This document shows positions 36,292 through 46,881 of a stretch of DNA of 47,159 bases, piece after piece. The stretch comes from Halobacteriovoraceae bacterium (GTDB lineage Bacteria; Bdellovibrionota; Bacteriovoracia; Bacteriovoracales; Bacteriovoracaceae): positions 57,500 to 104,658 of the forward strand of contig PAKC01000061.1 of the NCBI GenBank assembly GCA_002706205.1, in the 5' to 3' direction. A program made the position numbers and the translations under genes. The notes under the pieces were generated by a model. That model did not search any database, was not told the DNA's origin, and was given only the letters and a program-made list of their open reading frames with translations. How positions within the stretch are numbered: the first letter of the stretch is position 1; each line of letters begins with the position of its first letter.

Positions 36292-38190
36292 GTGAATTAT
36301 TTTTTATTAATTTTGTTATTATTATCTACTGCGTGTTCTTTTAAAAGTTCAAAAGATGAGAAGGAAAGCACAAGATCAGTAGAAGAGTTAAAACCATCAG
36401 ACTTGAAAAAAATGGATTCTGACGGAGACTTAATCTCTGATTATGAAGAAAAGGAAAGAGGCCTAGATCCGCTTGTGGCAAACTTTCCAAAGTTAAGCAT
36501 TAATTTTCTTCAAGATTATTCAATAAAGGTTCTTTTTGAAGACGAGTCCGAATTCTTAATTGATACAAAAGTCGCAAGAGATAACCCTGATTTTAAATAT
36601 CGAATAGGGGAGCTTTTTCTAAGGGAAAATTCTCATGATAATGCAGCTAAGTATGGCCGTTTTTCGGGTGTATCAACAGGTGAAATCAAACAACAGGATT
36701 ATACTTGGGTGAAATATCCTGACATTGATAAGGACTATTACTTTAGTAAGACAAGAGAATATAAGTATTGGTCAAAGAATAAAGTAAAAGAGTCTTCAAT
36801 CAATTTAGAGAATACCCTTAAATTAATGGAGTCACCTTTATTTGATACGATTGAAGAAGTAGAACTCAATTTCTATTATTATAGCTACTCCAAAGAAGCT
36901 TATGTTCAGCTACACACAGAAAAACTCGATAGAACTTTCCAATCTGGGATAAGAGAGGATTTTCAAATTACAATCTCAAATCCTCCATTAGAGCTTATTG
37001 AAGATACATATTTTCGTCATGGGGAATTTATTATCTCTGAGGTTAAGGACTTTTATATTCCAAGCCTAAAACTAAAATATTCAGATTTAATGAATTCAAT
37101 TAAGGCAAAGACAATTCCAATTTATAAAACAACACCTTTTGAAAATGACCTTAACTATGTAGCAATTAATAAAAATGGTGAGAAATTTATTTCTGTCATG
37201 GCGAAGCTTTTCTCAGACAAGTTCAGTGTACAAGAAGACAAGCTTGTTCAAGTTGAGCAGTTTTCAAATAATTTGCCAGATTATGATTATCTTCATGAAG
37301 TATCATCAGAAGACAAAGCCGGTAAATGGTTTGTAATGACAAATAAAGTCAAGGATCAGTATCTTAAGCATAATTTTACTAATAGTGACTCGATAACCCT
37401 CTCTTACCTTACTGGGAATGAATTATCTAAAAGAGTAAATGAAAGGATTTATGCTTTTTCTGAAAACATTCAAAGTAAAGATAATGGAAAGCTATATGCT
37501 ATTGGAAATGTAACTAATAATAGCGATATTGAATTATCAATTTTCTTAAACGAATTAGAAGGTATACAGCTTGATGTAAAGAATGGGAATTTCTACTACC
37601 GTCCACCAAATTGTAGAAACTGTACTGGAACAAACTGGTCAGTAGCAGCAGAGTTTCAGGTTAACTCATTTTCAGGCTTTAATCATCAATGGTTTGTTAA
37701 AGATATAGCAGAAGCAAAATCATCGTTTGAAATTTTAATCAATAATAAAGTTTTAAGTCTAGGTGAATTGGTTGCAGAGAACCATGCAACTTTTGAACTT
37801 AAGGGGGATGAATCTTTCAATTATGTCCATATAACCATCAACAATCTTAATGAATTAGAAGTTATAGAAACAGGAAAAGAGAATGTTGCATTTGTTCGTA
37901 TCAAGCCACTTAAAGTTGGTCAGACAGGTGAGGGAGTGCAGATAAACACAATGGGCGGACATAATATTGATAAGGTTTTTCATGCTGGACTTGTTTGCTT
38001 ACAAGAAGCGGCAAAAAGAAAAGTACCACTTGCTGTGACTAGTTGGAAGTTTGATGAATGGCAAAAGAAGGTTCCATGGGGACAAGCTGATCCTAGGACA
38101 GGCTACAAACCCAATAAAGGTAATCTCAAAAAGTTTTGGACAGGAACTATAGTCGATCTAATTTCAACTGTAACAATTAACTATAACTAG
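36292..38190 (+). CDS. Large T4SS-associated lipoprotein with Ca-binding-type repeat
   Basis: Lipobox LLLLSTAC; DSDGDLISDYEEKERGLDP resembles EF-hand/thrombospondin type 3 motif; first large gene of the T4SS operon. Confidence 0.55.
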   Translation: MNYFLLILLLLSTACSFKSSKDEKESTRSVEELKPSDLKKMDSDGDLISDYEEKERGLDPLVANFPKLSINFLQDYSIKVLFEDESEFLIDTKVARDNPDFKYRIGELFLRENSHDNAAKYGRFSGVSTGEIKQQDYTWVKYPDIDKDYYFSKTREYKYWSKNKVKESSINLENTLKLMESPLFDTIEEVELNFYYYSYSKEAYVQLHTEKLDRTFQSGIREDFQITISNPPLELIEDTYFRHGEFIISEVKDFYIPSLKLKYSDLMNSIKAKTIPIYKTTPFENDLNYVAINKNGEKFISVMAKLFSDKFSVQEDKLVQVEQFSNNLPDYDYLHEVSSEDKAGKWFVMTNKVKDQYLKHNFTNSDSITLSYLTGNELSKRVNERIYAFSENIQSKDNGKLYAIGNVTNNSDIELSIFLNELEGIQLDVKNGNFYYRPPNCRNCTGTNWSVAAEFQVNSFSGFNHQWFVKDIAEAKSSFEILINNKVLSLGELVAENHATFELKGDESFNYVHITINNLNELEVIETGKENVAFVRIKPLKVGQTGEGVQINTMGGHNIDKVFHAGLVCLQEAAKRKVPLAVTSWKFDEWQKKVPWGQADPRTGYKPNKGNLKKFWTGTIVDLISTVTINYN

Positions 38191-38198
38191 GAGGACTT

Positions 38199-38456
38199 AT
38201 GCCAATACTAATAAGTTTGTACTTATTTTTATCTAACAATGCATTTGCTCGAAGCTTAAAAGCAACAGCAGACAAACTTGCTCAAGAAACAACAAGAATT
38301 GGCCATGGGGTTGCTCTTTTTGGTTTAGTTGTTGCTGGCATCTATTTTATGATTGGAAAGCAAGATGCAGCTACTAAAATGACACAGGCCTTGATGGGTG
38401 TTGGGATTCTTATGCTAAGCCCGAGTATTATCACTTTTGTTAAAGGACTAGTGTAA
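38199..38456 (+). CDS. VirB2/TraA-like pilin
   Basis: 85 aa, signal peptide plus two hydrophobic helices, directly upstream of VirB3/VirB4-like genes. Confidence 0.7.
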   Translation: MPILISLYLFLSNNAFARSLKATADKLAQETTRIGHGVALFGLVVAGIYFMIGKQDAATKMTQALMGVGILMLSPSIITFVKGLV

Positions 38457-38707
38457 TGAAAAGGTATCCAAAATTTCTTAAAACACTTCCTGAGTTCTAT
38501 GGATTAAGTTTTTATGAAATAGGTGCGTTAATCGTCGGTCTATATTTAGCGATGATTTTAAAGCTCTCTCCACTATATACCTTGCTGACTTCAGCAATAT
38601 GTATTGGAGTGCTCAAAGTTATAAAAAGAAATTTTGACTTAAAGGCTTACTTTTTACCAACAAGAAAGGATTTAGATTTATCCGAATTTAAAAGGAGAAC
38701 TAAATGA
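38456..38707 (+). CDS. VirB3/TraL-like T4SS protein
   Basis: 83 aa, two TM segments, between VirB2-like and VirB4-like genes. Confidence 0.65.
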   Translation: MKRYPKFLKTLPEFYGLSFYEIGALIVGLYLAMILKLSPLYTLLTSAICIGVLKVIKRNFDLKAYFLPTRKDLDLSEFKRRTK

Positions 38708-40578
38708 TTCCCTTATTTGAAGTAAACGGACATGAACTAGTTTCCTTAAATGGTAAGAAGAGTTCTTTTTATCAGATCATTCCCTCAGATATTGAGGGGA
38801 TGACTGATTTTTCGCAAAAAGAGATTTTTAGTGAGCTTGAAAGAAACCTAGTTGATTATGAAGATATGGCCAAGATTTATTGGATTAATAATAAGCTTTA
38901 TATAAATGCTTTCTCTGATATCGAGTTGGCAAATGCAGAAATAAAGCCTTGTAATGAACCATTAACGACTTTTATCAATAATTACTCTGATCAGGTGAGT
39001 TTTTATGAGAATTACTTAACTGTTGGGAATGAATTTATCAGACTTTTATCAATAAAAGATTATCCAGCATCACTAAATCTACTAGAAACACAAATCTGGC
39101 CTGACTTTGTTTTAAATCTTAAAAAGATTGAAAAGACCCATGCTAAAACGAAGATAAACTTCAAAAGAAAGCTTCATTATTCAAATCTATTTAAGGGGAT
39201 GAGAGATGTTGATTCGGAGAATGCCTATAATGAAGCTGAAGATCTTCTTGATAGTATAGCGAGAGGTGATAGTGCTTTGTTTGAAGTTGAAACATTTTTG
39301 ATTATAAGGTCAAATTCGAAAGAATACTTAGATCAAAAGACAGAAGAGGTATTCCAAAATTTCAAAAGCATTGATGGTTACTTATTTCAAGAAGAAAGAG
39401 GTTTACCATATTTCTTTCAGTCACTTATACCTGGAGTCCCTGCAAGTTTTAAAAGATCTGATTTATGTCCATCAGGTTATCTGTCTTATCTATTACCATT
39501 TCATAGAGACTTTATTCATCTTGATGGACTAAAGCTAAGTTCAAGACAAGGTAATGATCTGTATATTAATTTATTCTCTAAAAGTGCAATTAATTACAAT
39601 GTTTTGATTACAGGAACATCTGGACAGGGAAAATCTATGATGGCCAATAAGATTCTAGAGCATGAACTGTCTAACGGCGTAAAGGGAATGATCTTAGACC
39701 TTGGAAACTCTTTTTATAAAACATCTAAGTTTTATAAAGGAGAAGTCCTTTCAGACAAGTTTAATCCAATGCAATTTAGAAATCCAAGATATCTAAAAGA
39801 ATTCATTTTATCTGTAATAGAGGAAAAGATTGGAAAAAAAGAAGAGGGGAAACTTTTTGAATCAATAAAATCAATTTTGGAGGGAGAGATTACCAAATTC
39901 TCAGATCTCCTGCTTGCATTAGAGAAGGATTTTGAAGGTATAAGCTACTATTTTAGCGAATTAGAAACCTTCTTCACGGAGGAAGAGTGTGAGCTTAATA
40001 ATTTAACCTATTGTGATTTCTCTAATTATCCAGAGGCAATGAAAGCACCTTTAATTATTTATCTCATTGAGTTCTTCAAACATTTAGAAGGAAAGAAGAT
40101 ATTTGTTTTTGATGAGTGTTGGCACTTACTAAACAAAAACGCAGATTATATTGCTGAGTGCTTTCGAACTTTTAGAAAGCATCAAGCAAGTGCAATCGCT
40201 ATTTCTCAAAATCTTGATGATTTTTCAATAACTCAACTAGGAAGAGTCATTATTCAAAATACTTATTGGAAATTCATGTTTAGACAAAGTCTTTCTGTTT
40301 CTGAATTCATGGATCAGCATACGATTGAGCTTTTAAATACAATCAAGTCAAAAAAAGGGGATTACAGTGAATTTTTACTACTGTCAGAAGATCATAAGAA
40401 GCCTATTCGTTATTATCCTTCTTACTTGGAATACCAATTATTTACTTCGGATAGGGAAGATAACAACAAGCTATTTAATTATATAAACACAAATAATGAG
40501 TTTTTGTCTTTTCAAGAATGCTTAATCAATTTTACAAAATTAAAACATCCATTCTGGGAGTATACAGATGAAAGATAA
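38704..40578 (+). CDS. virB4: VirB4/TraC-like T4SS ATPase
   Basis: NVLITGTSGQGKSMMANKIL Walker A; KKIFVFDECWHLLNK Walker B; QNLDDF. Confidence 0.92.
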   Translation: MIPLFEVNGHELVSLNGKKSSFYQIIPSDIEGMTDFSQKEIFSELERNLVDYEDMAKIYWINNKLYINAFSDIELANAEIKPCNEPLTTFINNYSDQVSFYENYLTVGNEFIRLLSIKDYPASLNLLETQIWPDFVLNLKKIEKTHAKTKINFKRKLHYSNLFKGMRDVDSENAYNEAEDLLDSIARGDSALFEVETFLIIRSNSKEYLDQKTEEVFQNFKSIDGYLFQEERGLPYFFQSLIPGVPASFKRSDLCPSGYLSYLLPFHRDFIHLDGLKLSSRQGNDLYINLFSKSAINYNVLITGTSGQGKSMMANKILEHELSNGVKGMILDLGNSFYKTSKFYKGEVLSDKFNPMQFRNPRYLKEFILSVIEEKIGKKEEGKLFESIKSILEGEITKFSDLLLALEKDFEGISYYFSELETFFTEEECELNNLTYCDFSNYPEAMKAPLIIYLIEFFKHLEGKKIFVFDECWHLLNKNADYIAECFRTFRKHQASAIAISQNLDDFSITQLGRVIIQNTYWKFMFRQSLSVSEFMDQHTIELLNTIKSKKGDYSEFLLLSEDHKKPIRYYPSYLEYQLFTSDREDNNKLFNYINTNNEFLSFQECLINFTKLKHPFWEYTDER

Positions 40579-41230
40579 AATAACCGCAAGTATTTTGGCA
40601 ATGTCTCTTTCCATGCCTGCATATTCATCAATGTTTGGTGAAGAGACTGCGGTACTAATCGAAATTGCATCTACTACAGCTAGTCAACTTAACGAACTAG
40701 AGCAACTTGTAACAAACGCAGAGAAATACACTAAAAAGATGCAAGAATATAACGAGCTTATGATGGATCATTACTGGCGAGCAGAAAGGATTCTTTTTGT
40801 AGCAGAATCTATTGCTGCCAAGAAAGAAGCAAAAGATCTAGGAGATCTAAACTGGGCGATTAGAGAACTTAAATATTCAATGGCCGAACTCAAAAGTCTT
40901 ATGATCGAATACAAAGAGATTAAGAATGACGAAGATCGAACCAAGTATCTTGTTAAGAAACAAAAAGAAATAAATAAGAAAAAAGGAAAACTAGCTGAGC
41001 ATCAAATTAAATCAGCAAAAAATGCTACGACAACGGGAAGGGCAACACAAGTTACAGCTCAAAATACAGCACTTATATATGAGCAGAATGTAGAGATGCA
41101 CAACACACAACTAGAAATTTTAGAAAAAATTTCAACTAGCAATAGACTTCAAGCGGAGCAGTTAGAAGAAAAACGACTTGAGCAGATTGAGAAAGAGAAA
41201 TTTTATGGAATGGATAAGGCCAGAAAATGA
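40568..41230 (+). CDS. VirB5/TrbJ-like secreted T4SS protein
   Basis: Signal peptide, long helical content, position between VirB4 and VirB6. Confidence 0.55.
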   Translation: MKDKITASILAMSLSMPAYSSMFGEETAVLIEIASTTASQLNELEQLVTNAEKYTKKMQEYNELMMDHYWRAERILFVAESIAAKKEAKDLGDLNWAIRELKYSMAELKSLMIEYKEIKNDEDRTKYLVKKQKEINKKKGKLAEHQIKSAKNATTTGRATQVTAQNTALIYEQNVEMHNTQLEILEKISTSNRLQAEQLEEKRLEQIEKEKFYGMDKARK

Positions 41231-42504
41231 TTAATGTACTTCAAGATATGCTTTTAATTGAAGATCCAAGCGTATTTAGACTCTATCAAGAGCTAATAAA
41301 AATTGCGAACTACTTTGTTGCACCTGTTTTTACAATTGCTCTATTGTTTGAATATTTCGGGGATATGAATTTTTCAGCAGTCGTAAAGAAGCTATTTCTC
41401 GTTATTGTTTTTATGGGGGCATTTTATACTTTTCATACTGAGGGGACAAAAGTTGCGCTATCTAGTGCAAATCAAACTCTTAGAAGAGTTAGTCCAACTA
41501 ATCTATTTGTTAAAAGATGGACTCAAGCAAAGGTTAAAACAAAGAAACAAAAAGGATGGGATTCGTTAAAAAGTATTTTAATTCCAAATCTTAATGATCT
41601 TATTGGAACGGCATTTTTTCTACTAGCAAAGTTATTCATCTGGCTATTAAAACTAATATACTCAAGTGTTTACCACTTAACATATATCTTTGCTGGAGTA
41701 ACGGCCATTCTATATTTTCTTGGGTGGACGAAAGATGCTTTAAAGGGAACTGTACAGGCCAGTTTATGGTGCATGGTAATGCCGTTTGTGATTGTTGCGA
41801 TTCTCTCCTTGGTTGGAAACAGCATTGAAGCGACAGCACTCAATGGAGATCTTGTTATCGCGAAGATAGATACAATTATATGGCTATTTGGTGTCACTCT
41901 ACTTCTTTTAATCAGTCCTCTTATCACTTATGGAATGATCAGAGGGGATGGGATTCACTCATTTGGATCAAAAATGGGGGCAATGGTTGTTAGTTCAGGA
42001 ATTAAGGCCATGACCTTTTATCCAATGATGGCAAAAATGATGAGCATTGCTAAAAATAGGACTTTATCTCCATTTAAGTCTTTAAATCCTAATCAGCAAA
42101 AGAATTTTAATGGAAGTAAGGCGAGTTCAAAAAATAACTATAACAAGAATGCCAAATTTCAAAATAAGAAGTCTGGTGAGAAAAGCTCTGTTACTAATGT
42201 TGCAAATAGGAACTCAACTGGGCGTGTAAATGAAAAGAGCAATACTTCTCAAGTAACAAACGCAGGCAAAGCACCAGTTGTTAGGTCTAAAACTCAACCT
42301 CAATCACAAACTAAAGAAGTAAAGAGTTCTAGTAATAGAGAACGAAATAATAAATCGTTGAATACAAAAGAACTGCTTAGGTTAAAAACTCAAAATCCTA
42401 AGGAGTTTAAGAAGCAGGCCCCGAAAAAGCAGCTAGAAAGAAAACAAGAGAAGCTTGAGCGATGGAACACGAGAGCACAAAAATGGAATAAGGAGAAAAA
42501 ATAA
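41227..42504 (+). CDS. VirB6/TrbL-like polytopic T4SS protein
   Basis: Multiple TM segments in N-terminal 280 aa followed by a basic, low-complexity C-terminal tail. Confidence 0.65.
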   Translation: MINVLQDMLLIEDPSVFRLYQELIKIANYFVAPVFTIALLFEYFGDMNFSAVVKKLFLVIVFMGAFYTFHTEGTKVALSSANQTLRRVSPTNLFVKRWTQAKVKTKKQKGWDSLKSILIPNLNDLIGTAFFLLAKLFIWLLKLIYSSVYHLTYIFAGVTAILYFLGWTKDALKGTVQASLWCMVMPFVIVAILSLVGNSIEATALNGDLVIAKIDTIIWLFGVTLLLLISPLITYGMIRGDGIHSFGSKMGAMVVSSGIKAMTFYPMMAKMMSIAKNRTLSPFKSLNPNQQKNFNGSKASSKNNYNKNAKFQNKKSGEKSSVTNVANRNSTGRVNEKSNTSQVTNAGKAPVVRSKTQPQSQTKEVKSSSNRERNNKSLNTKELLRLKTQNPKEFKKQAPKKQLERKQEKLERWNTRAQKWNKEKK

Positions 42505-42953
42505 TGAATTTTGATGATTTTGAAATGTCATATAGAAAAGAGAATCGAAAGCTTAAGTTAGCTTTAGCTATAACCTTGGTGATTACATCAATAACGACTT
42601 TAAGTGTTCTGCTTCAAAAAAAGTATTACCTTTATAAGGGAAAAGATATTTTTGAAGAAAGACCTCTAGCTACAGAAGTTTGTCGTTTAGGTTTTCAAAG
42701 TCTAGCAGAAGGGGAGCCAAATCCCTATGTCGTAACAGATGAAATAATTAATTTAGTAAGTAAAAATCCATTCTCACTAGTCATAGATAAAATTTTGAAG
42801 CTTGAATCACTAGAAAAGGGGGCTTGCAAAATTATTTTAAGATCTAATGGTAAATTACTGGCATTTAAGGTGGGACTAGCTGAAAGTTCACTTTATCCAT
42901 TTAATTATAAATTAATTCAGTTAGACGAATTAGCAGTAAAGGAGAATATATAA
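42504..42953 (+). CDS. TraE/VirB8-like T4SS protein
   Basis: 149 aa, short cytoplasmic N-terminus, single TM, periplasmic domain; position before TraK/TraB-like genes. Confidence 0.45.
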   Translation: MNFDDFEMSYRKENRKLKLALAITLVITSITTLSVLLQKKYYLYKGKDIFEERPLATEVCRLGFQSLAEGEPNPYVVTDEIINLVSKNPFSLVIDKILKLESLEKGACKIILRSNGKLLAFKVGLAESSLYPFNYKLIQLDELAVKENI

Positions 42954-43423
42954 TGACTTTTTATATATTAATGAATCAGATAACGACAATATTCTTAAGT
43001 TTAAATTTATTGACAACTCTTAGCTTTGATTCTGAAGTTATTAGTTATCTCTATGGTGGAAGTAAAGAAGAAATGTTCTTTCAGGTCACAAATAATAATC
43101 GAACATTGGCCTTAAAACCAATGATGGATGGGAACTATTCAAACTTATTGGTGATAACTAAAGAACGAAAATATTATTTTGATTTAAAGCAAACAAATCA
43201 AAACTCACATCAGTTTATTGAAATTAAAGATGGTGTTGCAAGTCATGCACTTACAAAAAAGATCAAAACAAAAGATTATGAAATATTAGAAGGACAAAGC
43301 TCAATACTCTTTGTGAACAATTCTAATAGTGAAGTCACAGTGAACTCAATAAAGGTAAAGAGTCGGGACTATTTTTCAAAGGGTGTACCAATTATTCTGA
43401 ATGGGAAGCGTATTCTTAACTAA
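42953..43423 (+). CDS. TraK/VirB9-like exported T4SS protein
   Basis: 156 aa, signal peptide, beta-rich, positional. Confidence 0.4.
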   Translation: MTFYILMNQITTIFLSLNLLTTLSFDSEVISYLYGGSKEEMFFQVTNNNRTLALKPMMDGNYSNLLVITKERKYYFDLKQTNQNSHQFIEIKDGVASHALTKKIKTKDYEILEGQSSILFVNNSNSEVTVNSIKVKSRDYFSKGVPIILNGKRILN

Positions 43424-43445
43424 GTAAGACCAAAAAGAGGAAAAA

Positions 43446-44204
43446 ATGAAGAATCTAACGATTATATTGATCGTCTTGGGAGGCTTTGCTCAAAAAAGCG
43501 ATTTGTGGGCCAAGGAAGCAAGAATTACAAGACTCAGTATTAAGAATAATGTTCAAAAGACAATAAAACAAAGGAGGCCTAAAGGTGATTTACTTAAAAA
43601 CCTTATTCAAAACAACAAAAAACTTAACGAGTTACTTAAAGCGAGGACAGCAGCTCCTGTTATTTGGGAGGGACAAAAAAGAATCCTCACAGGAAAAACA
43701 TACCGTGGTACTCTTCTAAATACGATTGTATCAACCAATCAAGGGACACCTGTTCTTGTAAGGGCACATTTAAACCAAGGACTTCCATATAATAGTAAGT
43801 TCTCTTGTCTGGCCACAACTCAGAACAAGAGAGTTTATTGCGTATGTAATAAATTAGTCACAGCTTCAAAAGAAATTCCTATCCAAGCACAACTTCTTAA
43901 CATTGATGGTTCAAGTGGCCTAGAAGGACTTTATGAAGATGGAAAAGAGGATTTAATCGCAGGTGCTGTCATAAGTGATTTCTCACAAGGAATGCTTTCT
44001 GCTGCTCAAAATAGGATCGCAACACCTTTTGGAGCGATTCAAGATACGTCAGTAAAAAATCAGCTCTTACAAGGTGCAATTAATTCTGCAAATACGACTT
44101 CAGAAATTTTACTAGAAGAAATGAAGTCTGCTGTTCCTGTTGTAACGATTGTAGCGGGTACAGAAGTATTAATCTATTTTATGGAGGCAATAAATGAAAA
44201 TTAG
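43446..44204 (+). CDS. TraB/VirB10-like T4SS protein
   Basis: C-terminal VirB10-like beta domain (GKTYRGTLLNTIVSTNQGTPVLVRAHL...) and position. Confidence 0.6.
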   Translation: MKNLTIILIVLGGFAQKSDLWAKEARITRLSIKNNVQKTIKQRRPKGDLLKNLIQNNKKLNELLKARTAAPVIWEGQKRILTGKTYRGTLLNTIVSTNQGTPVLVRAHLNQGLPYNSKFSCLATTQNKRVYCVCNKLVTASKEIPIQAQLLNIDGSSGLEGLYEDGKEDLIAGAVISDFSQGMLSAAQNRIATPFGAIQDTSVKNQLLQGAINSANTTSEILLEEMKSAVPVVTIVAGTEVLIYFMEAINEN

Positions 44205-44700
44205 AATCCTAATTGTTTTAATACTTTGCTCATCATGTTCAACACTTAAAAAGTCTGTCACAAGTGGTGCTTTAATTGGTGGATTAGTTGGCGGAACAGG
44301 GGGAGCTGTGTTTTCACCTGATAGAGAATCCACAGACAAGAATGCTTATCTTGGCGGAGTTATTGGAGCAATCGCAGGGGCAGGACTCGCTTATTTGATG
44401 CATGACAAACCACAAAAGAAGGTAAAGGAGTCAATGTTATTAGATCAACCAATTCAAAATCATAAGGAGGTGCCATTATTTGATTTTTCACCAGAGCTAA
44501 AACACATTAAACCAGAAGTAAATTTTAAGCCAATTAAAAAGTATGAAGTTCCATTAGAGAAACTACCAAAAGAACTTGAGGGTAAAGTTAAAAAACAGTT
44601 CATTCTTGAGTATCAATCAGAGGCTCAAACAATTGAAGTCGGTAACAGAACAATTCAAATTAGTCCTTTTAAAGCGTGGGAGCATGTATATGAGCAATAA
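44194..44700 (+). CDS. Glycine-zipper lipoprotein, TraV/VirB7-like position
   Basis: Lipobox LCSSC; GALIGGLVGGTGGAVFSP...GGVIGAIAGAGLAYLM. Confidence 0.55.
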   Translation: MKIRILIVLILCSSCSTLKKSVTSGALIGGLVGGTGGAVFSPDRESTDKNAYLGGVIGAIAGAGLAYLMHDKPQKKVKESMLLDQPIQNHKEVPLFDFSPELKHIKPEVNFKPIKKYEVPLEKLPKELEGKVKKQFILEYQSEAQTIEVGNRTIQISPFKAWEHVYEQ

Positions 44701-46084
44701 AAAACAATCCCCTCAGTTAGATTTATTTACACCAGTCTACGAGGTATTTCATGAATTATGTCTACTTCTTCTTGAAGTAGGAAAGGAGGTTTTTAAATGG
44801 AGTTATAAAAAAGCTTTTAATAAATTACCAGAGTTGGAAAAGATAGACAGAAAAGCATTGTCTGTGAAGAAAACAACAGAAGTAGAAGATGCCTTAGGAA
44901 TTGATACTAAGTCGAGAAAAGAATTTTTACTTAATGAAATTGATTTTAGACGTCATAGTTTTATTGTTGGTGCATCAGGTTTTGGAAAAACAAACCTCAT
45001 GAGTATTTTACAGGAACATACTCTTAGGAAAAATAAGCCAATTATCTTCTTTGATCCCAAAGGGGATATGGAAGCCCTTAATACATTTAAAGGAATCTGT
45101 GAGAAGTATGAAAGGCCTTGTTATATCTTTTCAGAGCACTATGATGATTCAATATCACTTAACCCTGTTTTAGAAGGAACAGTTAATCAGGTTGTAGATA
45201 GAATAATGAGATCTTTTGAATGGAGTGAACCTTATTATAGAGATGCTTCAAGAAGAAGTTTAACTCAAGTCTTAAAATTATTAGAGATGGAAGGGCAGGC
45301 ATTTACTCTTCAAGCCATTTTCGATGAACTTGTGAAAATGGAATCAAAGGAAAACATAGGCCTTATTGCAAAGATAGAAGCCATCTTAGAATCAGACTTT
45401 GGAAAGATCCTCAATTCAGAACGTGAAGGATTAACTCTTTCTAAGATTAGAGATGAAAGAGCTTGTCTATATATAGGACTTTCTACACAGGGATATGGGG
45501 AAACAGCCATGTCGGTTGGAAAGTTATTTTTAGGAGAGCTTCTTTATAACTCTTATAAGACCTTAAGTGCAAAAGATGATCCTGAAGGAGGCCTTAAAAA
45601 TCCAATAAGCGTTTACTTTGATGAGTTTGGTTCATTAGTTACACCTGAGTTTATTGAATTGCAGAATAAATGTAGAGGTGCTGGAATTGAACTTACACTC
45701 GCTGTACAAACTGCATCTGATATTGATCGAATTGATCCTGATCTAACAAAACAAGTAATTGAGAATGCTGGAAATTTATTTGTCTTAAAACAGAGATTAG
45801 ATAACTCCGCTTCTTTATTTGCAGATGCTATCGGCACAATAACATCGAAGAAGGAAACCTTCATGATGGAAGATGGGCAACAGCAAAGCAAGGGAAGTAT
45901 TAGAGAAGTAAACGAGCTTCTTGTTCACCCAGATATCATCAAGAATTTAAGAATCGGTCAATGTGTTCTTTTACGACAAGGGCCAACAAGAATTAATTTA
46001 ATCAACGTGAGAAATAGAAAGATGGATGATTTTAAAAAATTGAATCGTCTTAAGTCTAAAAACTCACAAGCCTTAAACATTTAG
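44690..46084 (+). CDS. virD4: VirD4/TraD-like type IV coupling protein
   Basis: HSFIVGASGFGKTNLMSIL Walker A; VYFDEFGSLVTPEFIELQNKCRGAGIELTLAVQT; ATG at 44690 preferred over the ORF-track start. Confidence 0.92.
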   Translation: MSNKKQSPQLDLFTPVYEVFHELCLLLLEVGKEVFKWSYKKAFNKLPELEKIDRKALSVKKTTEVEDALGIDTKSRKEFLLNEIDFRRHSFIVGASGFGKTNLMSILQEHTLRKNKPIIFFDPKGDMEALNTFKGICEKYERPCYIFSEHYDDSISLNPVLEGTVNQVVDRIMRSFEWSEPYYRDASRRSLTQVLKLLEMEGQAFTLQAIFDELVKMESKENIGLIAKIEAILESDFGKILNSEREGLTLSKIRDERACLYIGLSTQGYGETAMSVGKLFLGELLYNSYKTLSAKDDPEGGLKNPISVYFDEFGSLVTPEFIELQNKCRGAGIELTLAVQTASDIDRIDPDLTKQVIENAGNLFVLKQRLDNSASLFADAIGTITSKKETFMMEDGQQQSKGSIREVNELLVHPDIIKNLRIGQCVLLRQGPTRINLINVRNRKMDDFKKLNRLKSKNSQALNI

Positions 46085-46095
46085 TAGGAGGGAGA

Positions 46096-46881
46096 GTGAA
46101 AGATTTAAAACATTTAAATAGTGTTTATATGAATTATTTAACACCGCTTTTGAAGTGGAGAGTTATGGATCTTGAAAGCTTAAGGAGTGAATGTGATGCA
46201 AACCCAAATTACTCTCACTTTGCGAGGGTCATCAGAAAGATGGAAAAAGCAAATGTATTGGAAGGATATAAACATCGATTTAATGGGAAGAAATATATCT
46301 TTTTTAGCCCATTCGGAGAAAGCCAAGTCGCAAAGGAAAAAAATGCGACTGCCATTTCTAAGGACTCTTTGATTCATGACATAAAAGTATCTGAAATTGC
46401 CAGAAACTTCATTAAATATGGCTGGATTGATCAGATCACTTTAGAACATGAACTACAAAACAAAAGAGACTTTAGAGCAGTTTATAAAGTTATTCCCGAT
46501 GCCTTATTAGAGACTCAAAGAGATGGGAAGAAGGTGCAAATTGCTTTTGAGCTTGAATTAACTCAGAAGCATAAACAAAGAATTAAAGAAAAGGCAAAGC
46601 AGTACATTATCAATAGTAGATATGACTATATTATTTACTTTTTCTCTAAAGAGCCTGTCATGAAAACATATATTGAAGTTATTAGTGAAGTTGTTGGTGA
46701 GAAGAATATAGGTAAGTTTCTGTTTGTTACAGATAAGGCCATGACTGCCAAAGTTACTGATCTTGAAAAATTGGAGGGTATTTGTCATGGGCAAAAGGTT
46801 TTGATTTCAAAGTTTTTGATGGGTGAAAATGGGGTGAAAGAGCACAACAGTGATAAAAAATCTTGCTCGCCAATTCGTTGA
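46096..46881 (+). CDS. Replic_Relax-like (replication-relaxation) protein
   Basis: N-terminal winged-helix-like region; VIPDALLETQRDGKKVQIAFELELTQKHKQRIKEKAKQY typical of this family. Confidence 0.65.
   Translation: MKDLKHLNSVYMNYLTPLLKWRVMDLESLRSECDANPNYSHFARVIRKMEKANVLEGYKHRFNGKKYIFFSPFGESQVAKEKNATAISKDSLIHDIKVSEIARNFIKYGWIDQITLEHELQNKRDFRAVYKVIPDALLETQRDGKKVQIAFELELTQKHKQRIKEKAKQYIINSRYDYIIYFFSKEPVMKTYIEVISEVVGEKNIGKFLFVTDKAMTAKVTDLEKLEGICHGQKVLISKFLMGENGVKEHNSDKKSCSPIR

Noticed and set aside
41636-41927. Two minus-strand ORFs
   Set aside because: Antisense to the VirB6-like gene
44576-44689. N-terminal extension of the coupling protein ORF
   Set aside because: Overlaps the conserved-frame lipoprotein ORF; ATG at 44690 (or 44684) at the end of that gene is more plausible
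45613-45891. 92-aa minus-strand ORF
   Set aside because: Antisense to the coupling protein gene
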